12,345 bases of DNA from positions 1 through 12,345 of the forward strand of contig CASBQX010000178.1 in the NCBI GenBank assembly GCA_949127925.1, in the 5' to 3' direction. A model generated the notes under the pieces. That model was not told the origin of the DNA. It made no database searches and saw nothing but the letters and a program-made list of their open reading frames with translations. This document shows positions 6,428-12,345 of the stretch, in pieces. The number at the start of each line of letters is the position of its first letter. The stretch's first letter is position 1. The position numbers and the translations under genes were made by a program. This DNA is from Synechococcales cyanobacterium PMM_0002. GTDB lineage: Bacteria; Cyanobacteriota; Cyanobacteriia; Elainellales; Elainellaceae.

Positions 6428-7048
6428 ATGGGCAGCAATGGTCGCAACCAACTCCTTCACTCTACCCGCATCGATCTACCTCTAGACGTTCGGGTTCACA
6501 TCATTGATACGCTAAATGCCACGTTGGCCTGCACCTTAGACCTAAAAACTCAGGTAAAACAGGCCCATTGGAACGTCAAGGGCATGGATTTTTACCAACT
6601 CCATGAACTGTTTGATGAAATGGCATCGGAACTAGAAGACTACATAGACATGGTGGCTGAGCGGGTGACCGCGTTGGGTGGTACGGCGTTGGGCACTGCT
6701 CGCATTGCCGCTAGCCAATCGAGCCTGCCGGAATATCCTCTCACTATTTTGGATGGGAAAGACCATGTCACGGCTCTGGCCGATCGCTTTGCGGCTTACG
6801 GCAAACTGCTACGCGAAGGGATTACCAGCACAGACGATTTAGAGGATGCCGACACCGCTGATCTCTACACAGAAATTTCGCGCGCCATTGACAAGCGGCT
6901 GTGGTTTTTGGAAGCCCATCTGCAAGCGGCGGTGATTGTGCCGACTGCATCGGCGACAGCCAACGGGGCTGAACCTGCTGAAGTAAATGGGGCTGAAGCA
7001 ACCAAGGCATCCACTAAAGCGAAGAAAACTGCCAAGCGTGCCAAGTAG
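6428..7048 (+). CDS. dps: Dps family ferritin-like DNA-binding stress protein
   Basis: A 206-residue Dps protein: a dodecameric ferritin that oxidises and stores iron with peroxide and protects DNA in starvation or oxidative stress. The inter-subunit ferroxidase ligands are all present: His47 (AHWNVKG), His59 (QLHELFD), Asp63, Asp74 and Glu78 (DYIDMVAER), matching His51, His63, Asp67, Asp78 and Glu82 of E. coli Dps in spacing. After the four-helix core (to about 170) there is a low-complexity tail of about 35 residues with a repeated NGAE and an end of alternating Lys and Ala (ASTKAKKTAKRAK). Such basic tails bind DNA in some Dps proteins, here at the C-terminus. The start ATG at 6428 is preceded by AGGA at 6415-6418; a TTG 15 codons upstream is less likely. 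Iron or peroxide regulation is expected from the family, but no such operator was recognised. Confidence 0.92.
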   Translation: MGSNGRNQLLHSTRIDLPLDVRVHIIDTLNATLACTLDLKTQVKQAHWNVKGMDFYQLHELFDEMASELEDYIDMVAERVTALGGTALGTARIAASQSSLPEYPLTILDGKDHVTALADRFAAYGKLLREGITSTDDLEDADTADLYTEISRAIDKRLWFLEAHLQAAVIVPTASATANGAEPAEVNGAEATKASTKAKKTAKRAK

Positions 7049-7161
7049 TTTCCAACCGAATGGTTAAATCGACCCGCTTTGTGCAGTCACTGATTGTGTT
7101 CGCAGAGTGGGCGTGTTTTGTCTGTTGAGTTGGATTAGGCCATCGTTCTCCAAGGGGAGCG

Positions 7162-7176
7162 TTTACAATATGTAAA
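7162..7176. promoter_or_regulatory. Inverted repeat with -10-like box upstream of the ABC-F gene
   Basis: TTTACA-ATA-TGTAAA is a perfect 6-bp inverted repeat that contains a -10-like TACAAT (7164-7169). No convincing -35 box lies at the right distance. It is about 155 bp before the ABC-F start. It may be a repressor site overlapping a promoter; no regulator is assigned. Confidence 0.35.
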
Positions 7177-7209
7177 GGTTTTAAACAAAGCTGTTAACGA
7201 AAGATTTCA

Positions 7210-7254
7210 GCGCCAGTCACCGCTGCGCCAGTCACTGCTGCGCCAGCCACAGCT
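7210..7254 (+). repeat. Three tandem 15-bp repeats in the leader of the ABC-F gene
   Basis: GCGCCAGTCACCGCT, GCGCCAGTCACTGCT and GCGCCAGCCACAGCT follow one another without gaps. Read from 7210 they encode APVTA-APVTA-APATA, ending in-frame at a TAA (7276-7278), with changes mostly at third positions. The frame is closed upstream by TAA at 7195-7197 and has no ATG, GTG or TTG, so a translated gene is not supported. Confidence 0.7.
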
Positions 7255-7279
7255 GCAAAATTAAAGCCGCAAAATTAAA
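7255..7279 (+). repeat. Short direct repeat GCAAAATTAAA
   Basis: The 11-mer GCAAAATTAAA occurs at 7255-7265 and 7269-7279, directly after the 15-bp tandem repeats. Both sit in the 281-bp gap between dps and the ABC-F gene, which has no other gene. Confidence 0.55.
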
Positions 7280-7329
7280 CGATTCGTCCGTCCTCACTGA
7301 TCCCCATCCTTTATCCCTCTGGAGATTCA

Positions 7330-9045
7330 ATGCTACGCCTGGAACATATCAGCAAGATTTACCCGACAGGTGAGGTGTTGAAAGACATTAACTGGGAGGT
7401 GAAACCGGGCGATCGCGTCGGGTTGGTGGGGGTAAACGGAGCCGGAAAATCGACTCAGCTGAAGATTATTGCCGGGGAAATGGAGCCGACGACTGGAGAA
7501 GTAATTCGCCCGTCTAGCTTACACATTGCCTATTTGACTCAAGAATTTGAGGTCGATCTATGCCGCACGGTGCGAGAAGAGTTTTGGCGTGCGTTTGCGG
7601 AAGCTAACCAGGTACACGAGTCGTTAATGCAGGTGCAGCACGAGATGCAAACGGCTGATCCCCAACAGTTAGATCAGCTAATTCACCAGCTCGATCGCTA
7701 TCAGCGGCAGTTTGAGGGGCTAGATGGCTACGGGTTAGAATCGCGAATTGAGAAGATTTTGCCCGAACTGGGGTTTGATATCGATGCGGGCGATCGCCTA
7801 GTCAGCTCCTACAGCGGCGGCTGGCAAATGCGAATGAGCTTGGGCAAAATTTTGCTGCAAGCCCCCGACTTGCTGCTGTTGGACGAGCCGACCAACCATC
7901 TCGACCTAGAGACTATTGAATGGCTAGAGACTTATCTAAGAGGGCTGAGCACGCCCATGGTGATTGTCTCCCATGACCGAGAATTTCTCGATCGGCTCTG
8001 TACCCAAATTGTGGAAACAGAGCGTGGCGTCTCTAGCACCTACCTGGGTAACTACAGCTCGTACTTAGAGCAAAAAGAAGAAGCCCAGATGGCTCAGCTG
8101 AGCGCCTATGAGCGGCAGCAAAAAGAATTAGAAAAACAGCAGGCATTTGTAGAACGGTTCCGCGCCAGCGCCACCCGCAGCACCCAGGCTAAGAGCCGGG
8201 AGAAGCAGCTCGACAAAATTGAGCGAATTGATGCCCCAGTTGACAGCCTGCGGACGCTGCACTTCCGCTTTCCACCTGCACCCCGCAGCGGGCGAGAAGT
8301 GGTAATCATCAAAGACCTGACCCACGCCTATGAAGACAAAATTTTGTTTTTAGGCACCAATTTGCTGATTGAGCGGGGCGATCGCATTGCCTTTTTAGGT
8401 CCCAATGGCGCGGGCAAATCTACCCTGCTGCATCTGATTAACGGCACTGAACAGCCCACCGAGGGCAGCATCACGATCGGGGATCACAACGTCACCCCTA
8501 GCTATTTTGAACAGAACCAGGCTGAAGCACTAGATCTGAACAAAACAGTTATCGAAACTATCCATGACGAAGTGCCCGACTGGAGCAATGAGGAAGTTCG
8601 CACGCTACTTGGTCGGTTTTTGTTTACTAAAGATACTGTTTTCAAGAAAGTAGGTGCGCTCAGCGGGGGTGAAAAAGCCCGTTTAGCCCTAGCAAAAATG
8701 CTGCTGCGTCCTGCCAACCTACTAATTTTGGACGAGCCGACCAATCACCTCGACATCCCTGCCAAGGAAATGCTAGAAGAAGCCATCCAAAATTATGATG
8801 GCACCTTGATCGTGGTCTCGCACGATCGCTACTTTATTTCCCAAGTTGCTACCAAGATTGTCGAAATTCGCGACGGTGAACTGGTGCTGTACCAGGGCGA
8901 CTATCACTATTACTTAGATAAAGTTGCTGAAGAAAAAGAGAAATCTCAGTTGGAGGCGATCGCCGCTGAAAAAACGGCTAAGTCTGTGGCTAAGCAGTCC
9001 AAGCAAAAGCAAAAAGCAAAATCTAAGAAGGGTGGGGAAGGTTAA
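7330..9045 (+). CDS. ABC-F family ATPase (ribosome-associated translation factor type)
   Basis: 571 residues with two ATP-binding cassettes and no membrane domain, the mark of ABC-F proteins that act at the ribosomal E site. Cassette 1: Walker A GVNGAGKS (34-41), signature YSGGWQMR (161-168), Walker B LLLLDEPTNHLD (181-192), switch His in VIVSHDR. Cassette 2: Walker A GPNGAGKS (357-364), signature LSGGEKAR (444-451), Walker B LLILDEPTNHLD (464-475), VVSHDR. The charged coiled linker at 245-305, which reaches toward the P-site tRNA in this family, is intact, and a helical arm (about 92-135) lies within cassette 1. A Lys-rich tail (KQSKQKQKAKSKKGGEG) ends the protein. Ribosome site GGAG is at 7321-7324. 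It belongs to the housekeeping Uup/EttA-like group; which subfamily, and any role in antibiotic protection, cannot be decided here. Confidence 0.9.
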   Translation: MLRLEHISKIYPTGEVLKDINWEVKPGDRVGLVGVNGAGKSTQLKIIAGEMEPTTGEVIRPSSLHIAYLTQEFEVDLCRTVREEFWRAFAEANQVHESLMQVQHEMQTADPQQLDQLIHQLDRYQRQFEGLDGYGLESRIEKILPELGFDIDAGDRLVSSYSGGWQMRMSLGKILLQAPDLLLLDEPTNHLDLETIEWLETYLRGLSTPMVIVSHDREFLDRLCTQIVETERGVSSTYLGNYSSYLEQKEEAQMAQLSAYERQQKELEKQQAFVERFRASATRSTQAKSREKQLDKIERIDAPVDSLRTLHFRFPPAPRSGREVVIIKDLTHAYEDKILFLGTNLLIERGDRIAFLGPNGAGKSTLLHLINGTEQPTEGSITIGDHNVTPSYFEQNQAEALDLNKTVIETIHDEVPDWSNEEVRTLLGRFLFTKDTVFKKVGALSGGEKARLALAKMLLRPANLLILDEPTNHLDIPAKEMLEEAIQNYDGTLIVVSHDRYFISQVATKIVEIRDGELVLYQGDYHYYLDKVAEEKEKSQLEAIAAEKTAKSVAKQSKQKQKAKSKKGGEG

Positions 9046-9198
9046 TCATCGGGGGAGGTGCGGTGGAGGGGGCATGTTCTCGACGGATAACGCCCTATGC
9101 CCACTGATTTTCTCCGATTGAATCCGTGATAATTAAAGTTTGAATGGTACTATTGCTGAGAAAATAGTCAGTTCATGCGGTTGTTTAGGGCTATCCAT

Positions 9199-10797
9199 AT
9201 GGTGCAAGCGCCAATTTCTCCAGTAGTTTTGGTCATTTTAGACGGGTGGGGATATCGTGCCGCCTCCGATGGCAACGCGATCGCCTCTGCCAATACCCCG
9301 ATTATGGATAGCTTGTGGGCAGCTTACCCGAGAACGTTGCTGCAAGCTTCGGGTAAGAGCGTCGGCCTACCTGAGGGGCAAATGGGTAACTCAGAAGTCG
9401 GGCATCTAAATATTGGTGCAGGCCGAGTCGTGCCCCAAGAACTAGTGCGCATCAGCGATGCGGTAGAAGACAGAACACTGCTGAGTAATCCGGCGTTGCT
9501 CAAAATTTGTGATGCGGTTCGCCAAAGTCAGGGCAAGCTCCACTTGGTGGGTCTTTGTTCTAATGGCGGCGTGCATTCTCACTTGAGCCATTTGTTTGGG
9601 CTGATTGACCTAGCTAAAGAGCAAAACATTGCAGATGTTTGCATCCATGCCGTCACCGATGGCCGCGACACCAAGCCCACGGACGGACTAGCCGCTATCC
9701 AAAAAATTCAAGACTATGTTGATCAAGCAGGCGTTGGGCGAATTGTCACCCTCAGTGGCCGTTACTACACGATGGATCGAGATCACCGCTGGGAGCGGAC
9801 GCAGCAAGCCTATGACCTGATGACCCAGGACGGTGATGGCGACGGGCGCTCTGCCTTGCAGGTGTTGAAAGATTCCTATGCAGAGAATCTCAGTGACGAA
9901 TTTGCTCGTCCTACGCGAGTTGCTCCAGGGGCGGTGGTGGCTGGAGATGGGGTGATTTTCTTTAACTTCCGTCCCGATCGCGCGCGGCAGTTAACGCAAG
10001 CATTTGTTGATCCCAATTTTGACGGCTTTGAGCGCGACCAAATTACGCCGCTCAATTTTGTCACGTTCACCCAATACGATTCCCATCTGCCGATACTGGT
10101 GGCCTTTGCCCCCCAAGACCTGACTAACATTTTGGGTGAGGTCATTGCCCACCACAAACTGCGCCAGTTCCGGACGGCTGAGACGGAGAAATACGCCCAT
10201 GTCACGTATTTCTTTAACGGTGGCATTGAAGACCCCTTGCCGGGTGAAGATCGGCAGATGGTGCCTAGTCCGGCTGTGTCTACCTACGATTGTGCCCCGA
10301 CAATGTCGGCTAATCAGGTGACCGATGGGGCGATCGCTGCTGTGGAAAAGGGCATTTACTCGCTGGTTGTGATCAACTATGCCAACCCCGACATGGTGGG
10401 TCATACGGGCAAGATGGACGCGGCGATTCAGGCAGTTGAAACCGTGGATGCCTGCCTAGGGCGGTTGCTAACAGGCATTGGCAAGATGGGGGGAACAGCT
10501 TTAATTACAGCTGATCACGGTAATGCGGAAGTCATGCTGGACGAAGATCGAAAACCCTGGACCGCACACACCACTAATCCAGTCCCTTTCATTGTGGTAG
10601 AAGGCGAAGGTCGCAAAATTCCTGGCCACGGTACGGACGTGGTGCTTCGAGAAGGCGGTTGTTTAGCAGATATTGCTCCCACTATTTTAGAGATCCTCAA
10701 ACTGCCGCAACCCGTAGAAATGAGTGGGCGATCGCTGATTGAATCGGTTGGGTTTGACGTGCGGACGAACCGTACTCCCGTGCGCGTGTCTCTGTAA
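9199..10797 (+). CDS. gpmI: 2,3-bisphosphoglycerate-independent phosphoglycerate mutase
   Basis: A 532-residue alkaline-phosphatase-superfamily enzyme that interconverts 3- and 2-phosphoglycerate in central carbon metabolism, using two Mn2+ ions and a phosphoserine. All catalytic residues are placed: Asp15 (LDGWGYR), nucleophile Ser65 (MGNSEVGH), Asp398 and His402 (DMVGHTG), Asp439 and His440 (ADHGNAE) and His457 (HTTNPVPF). They align with Asp12, Ser62, Asp403, His407, Asp444, His445 and His462 of the Bacillus enzyme. Length is normal for the family. Start ATG 9199 is chosen because AGGG lies 8 nt upstream and MVQAPISPVVLVILDGWG is the expected N-terminus; an in-frame ATG at 9175 has no ribosome site. 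secG follows 56 bp downstream on the same strand. Confidence 0.97.
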   Translation: MVQAPISPVVLVILDGWGYRAASDGNAIASANTPIMDSLWAAYPRTLLQASGKSVGLPEGQMGNSEVGHLNIGAGRVVPQELVRISDAVEDRTLLSNPALLKICDAVRQSQGKLHLVGLCSNGGVHSHLSHLFGLIDLAKEQNIADVCIHAVTDGRDTKPTDGLAAIQKIQDYVDQAGVGRIVTLSGRYYTMDRDHRWERTQQAYDLMTQDGDGDGRSALQVLKDSYAENLSDEFARPTRVAPGAVVAGDGVIFFNFRPDRARQLTQAFVDPNFDGFERDQITPLNFVTFTQYDSHLPILVAFAPQDLTNILGEVIAHHKLRQFRTAETEKYAHVTYFFNGGIEDPLPGEDRQMVPSPAVSTYDCAPTMSANQVTDGAIAAVEKGIYSLVVINYANPDMVGHTGKMDAAIQAVETVDACLGRLLTGIGKMGGTALITADHGNAEVMLDEDRKPWTAHTTNPVPFIVVEGEGRKIPGHGTDVVLREGGCLADIAPTILEILKLPQPVEMSGRSLIESVGFDVRTNRTPVRVSL

Positions 10798-10810
10798 GGG
10801 TAAAATGAGC

Positions 10811-10845
10811 AATAGACGACGCACCGTCTATTCTTTACTTTTTTT
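10811..10845 (+). terminator. Intercistronic hairpin with T-run between gpmI and secG
   Basis: An 8-bp perfect stem AATAGACG / CGTCTATT with a 6-nt loop, then six bases and a run of seven T. The stem is only moderately GC-rich, so it may be a leaky terminator or attenuator that lowers secG expression relative to gpmI. Confidence 0.5.
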
Positions 10846-10853
10846 CCAACCCT

Positions 10854-11171
10854 ATGACCCCTGAAACCGTCGTTCAGGTCCTTTGGACCGTTTCTGCTGT
10901 TGGTTTAATCATTTTGGTGCTGCTGCACAGCCCCAAGGGGGATGGCTTGGGCGGTTTGAGCGGGCAGGCTCAACTGTTTACCAGCACCAAAAGTGCTGAG
11001 CAGACCTTGAACCGGGTCACCTGGATTTTGACCATTTTGTTTATTGGGCTGACGATTGTTCTAAGTGCCAAATGGTTGACGGTGACACCCGATTTTCCAA
11101 CCGCGCTGCCCTCTCCGGCTGTTTCCCCGGCTCCGGTGACGCCACCCTCTCCCGCTTTACCTCCAGGGTAA
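10854..11171 (+). CDS. secG: Preprotein translocase subunit SecG
   Basis: The small integral-membrane subunit of the SecYEG channel, which aids SecA-driven export across plasma and thylakoid membranes. It shows the SecG layout: a first membrane helix (about residues 5-25, VVQVLWTVSAVGLIILVLLH), the conserved cytoplasmic loop with SPKGDGLGGLSGQAQLF, and a second helix (about 55-72, VTWILTILFIGLTIVLSA). At 105 residues it is longer than the usual 75-80, because of a ~30-residue tail rich in Pro, Ser and Ala (PSPAVSPAPVTPPSPALPPG). No ribosome site is evident before the ATG. Placement just after gpmI is a familiar cyanobacterial arrangement. A long hairpin terminator follows. Confidence 0.92.
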   Translation: MTPETVVQVLWTVSAVGLIILVLLHSPKGDGLGGLSGQAQLFTSTKSAEQTLNRVTWILTILFIGLTIVLSAKWLTVTPDFPTALPSPAVSPAPVTPPSPALPPG

Positions 11172-11209
11172 GAGCCTTCCAGCTTAAGAATTGCAAATAA
11201 ATAAATTTT

Positions 11210-11270
11210 CAAACGTTTGTAGGGAGAAGTGGCTTGGACACTTCTTCCTACAAACGTTTGTGCTCTTTTT
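11210..11270. terminator. Long hairpin terminator between convergent secG and CDF genes
   Basis: 22-nt arms (11210-11231 and 11239-11260) pair fully apart from one G-U wobble, around a 7-nt loop GCTTGGA. The plus strand continues TGCTCTTTTT. The minus strand runs into a T-rich stretch, so it could work in both directions. Each arm starts or ends with the palindrome CAAACGTTTG. Confidence 0.85.
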
Positions 11271-11287
11271 ATCAGTTCTTTGAGACC

Positions 11288-12202
11288 TTATTGGCCATGC
11301 TCTGGCTCATAGGTAATTTGGTCAGATTCATAGGTAGACGGTTCAACGTGAATGTTGATGCGCACCGGGCTAAATTGGGTTTCTAGCGCTTCCTCCACGG
11401 TTTCTGTAATTTGGTGGGCTGTTTCGACTTCGATTGCGTCTACAACTAGATGCATTTCGATGAATACCTGTCGCCCAATTACGCCCCTAGAAGCAATCTG
11501 ATGGCAGTTGACCACTCCCGGCACCTGCATCACAATGCCATGGATAGCCTCGGGAGCGATCGCCATCTCATCGACTAGCCAGGGTAAATTTTCCCGCAAT
11601 ACCGACCAGCCGCTAAAAAACACGAGGATCGCTACCGGAAACGCCAAGGCCACGTCTAGCCACTGCACCCCTAACGCCCAGATGCCGATTAGCCCTGCCA
11701 TTACACTAATCGTCACCCAAACATCGCTCATGGTGTGTTTGGCATCGGCAATCAAAATCGGGCTACCTACCGTTTGACCCACATGGCGTTCATAAAAAGC
11801 CACAAAAATATTGACGCCCAAGACAATCAGCAGCAGCCACAGTTCCCTGCCAACAATCTTAACGGGCTGGCCACCATAAAGAATTCGATTAATCGCACCT
11901 TGCAAAATCTCGAAACAAGCGATGCCCAAAAAAGCGCTAATGCCAAGCGCTCCAACGGCTTCAAACTTCTGATGACCATAGGGATGATCGCGATCGGGTT
12001 CGGGCGACGAAAATTGACTGGCCACCAAGCCCAAAATATTATTGGCGCTGTCGGTCACGCTGTGGAGGGCATCTGCTAAGAGGCTTAATGATCCGGTCCA
12101 CAGGCCCACAGTTACCTTCAACCCCATGACAAACAGGTTGAGCAATAAGGTGATCATTAAAACCTGGCGAACTTGTGCCCGATTATCGACAATACCTGCC
12201 AT
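11288..12202 (-). CDS. Cation diffusion facilitator (CDF) metal efflux transporter, zinc-type metal site
   Basis: A 304-residue CDF protein, normally a homodimeric proton/metal antiporter that removes divalent metal from the cytoplasm. Six membrane helices span about 12-205, followed by a cytoplasmic ferredoxin-like C-terminal domain. The transport site reads His47 and Asp51 (HSVTD, helix 2) with His156 and Asp160 (HTMSD, helix 5). This His-Asp/His-Asp quartet is typical of Zn2+-selective members; Fe/Zn FieF has Asp instead of the first His, and Mn transporters differ in both motifs. The interhelical site D70, H73, H77 (DRDHPYGHQKFE) and the C-terminal His residues (NCHQ, EMHL, TAHQ, NIHVEP) are conserved. 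Start ATG has AGGA 8 nt upstream. It has its own promoter and probable operator. Zinc, possibly with cobalt or cadmium, is the inferred substrate. Confidence 0.9.
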   Translation of the reverse strand: MAGIVDNRAQVRQVLMITLLLNLFVMGLKVTVGLWTGSLSLLADALHSVTDSANNILGLVASQFSSPEPDRDHPYGHQKFEAVGALGISAFLGIACFEILQGAINRILYGGQPVKIVGRELWLLLIVLGVNIFVAFYERHVGQTVGSPILIADAKHTMSDVWVTISVMAGLIGIWALGVQWLDVALAFPVAILVFFSGWSVLRENLPWLVDEMAIAPEAIHGIVMQVPGVVNCHQIASRGVIGRQVFIEMHLVVDAIEVETAHQITETVEEALETQFSPVRINIHVEPSTYESDQITYEPEHGQ

Positions 12203-12221
12203 GAACTAATTCCTAACGTAC

Positions 12222-12245
12222 CTTTAGTGGTCATCATCACTAAAG
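12222..12245. promoter_or_regulatory. Inverted repeat, probable operator of the CDF gene
   Basis: Perfect 8-bp arms CTTTAGTG (12222-12229) and CACTAAAG (12238-12245), 8-bp spacer GTCATCAT. It covers the -10 box and likely start site of the CDF promoter, where a repressor would act. The regulator (for example a metal-sensing ArsR/SmtB-type or other dimeric protein) is not identified. Confidence 0.55.
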
Positions 12246-12267
12246 CACTCTAGTTCTACATTGACAA
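12239..12267 (-). promoter_or_regulatory. Promoter of the CDF transporter gene
   Basis: On the minus strand: -35 TTGTCA (12262-12267, 5/6 match), exactly 17 bp spacer, -10 TTTAGT (12239-12244, 4/6 match). The predicted start is near 12231, about 30 nt before the ATG, and the ribosome site AGGA (12211-12214) falls between them. Confidence 0.55.
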
Positions 12268-12327
12268 TCTATATTTTAAGCCCGGAGCCAGTTACAATCG
12301 GGCACATAACTCTGGCGCTAAAATTCG

Positions 12328-12345
12328 ATGCAGTACTCACTTCTC
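12328..12345 (+). CDS. Possible start of a gene running off the right edge
   Basis: ATG followed by five open codons (MQYSLL) at the end of the window, divergent from the CDF gene. A -10-like TACAAT at 12293-12298 lies 30 bp upstream. No ribosome site is visible and six residues cannot be identified. Confidence 0.3.

Noticed and set aside
7198..7278. Possible small gene reading RKIS then APVTA repeats
   Set aside because: A stop directly precedes it, there is no start codon in frame and no ribosome site. Kept as a repeat only.
9070..9114. GGGCAT...ATGCCC hairpin after the ABC-F gene
   Set aside because: Six pairs around a 21-nt loop with only a weak T-run further on; not reliable as a terminator.
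12261..12298. Plus-strand promoter TTGACA with TACAAT for the gene at 12328
   Set aside because: The spacer is 26 bp, far from 17. The TTGACA is better explained as the complement of the minus-strand -35 of the CDF promoter.

Overview
The window is cyanobacterial chromosome. About seventeen copies of the octamer GCGATCGC (the HIP1 signature of cyanobacterial genomes) are scattered through genes and gaps. The gene content agrees: the photosystem II peptide PsbY, a CruA-type lycopene cyclase, a cyanobacteria-restricted zinc-ribbon protein (TIGR02652-like) and a cyanobacterial RlpA homologue. Moderate GC and C/G-rich nested palindromic intergenic repeats suggest a filamentous or Leptolyngbya/Oscillatoriales-like lineage, but the species cannot be fixed from this sequence. 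It reads as core chromosome: no transposase, phage gene, CRISPR array, rRNA or tRNA was found.

Left part (1-2640): an exported RlpA-like cell-wall protein (+) ends at a strong hairpin terminator. A gap of about 400 bp follows, filled largely by a nested palindromic repeat. On the minus strand lie a gamma-class carbonic anhydrase-like hexapeptide protein and, 76 bp downstream of it, the 37-residue psbY.

Middle (2700-6340): a TIGR02652-like zinc-ribbon protein and a glyoxalase-like VOC protein run forward. They converge on, and overlap by 51 bp, the 3' end of a long minus-strand CruA-type lycopene cyclase. Divergent from cruA is a 77-residue conserved-looking protein with no recognised domain.

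Right part (6428-12345): a Dps ferritin with a Lys/Ala-rich tail; an ABC-F translation factor behind a leader with short tandem repeats and an inverted repeat; then gpmI (glycolysis) followed closely by secG (protein export), with an intercistronic hairpin plus T-run. A long hairpin separates secG from a convergent CDF metal-efflux gene. The CDF gene has a readable promoter whose -10 box lies in an inverted repeat, as expected of a repressor operator. The last 18 bases may be the start of a divergent gene.

Most genes are housekeeping or stress-related: wall remodelling, inorganic carbon, carotenoid and photosystem functions, iron/DNA protection, translation, glycolysis, secretion and metal efflux. 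I see no convincing undescribed multi-gene system. The less ordinary signals are the nested palindrome, the CDF promoter/operator, the cruA antisense overlap and the small or unassigned proteins.
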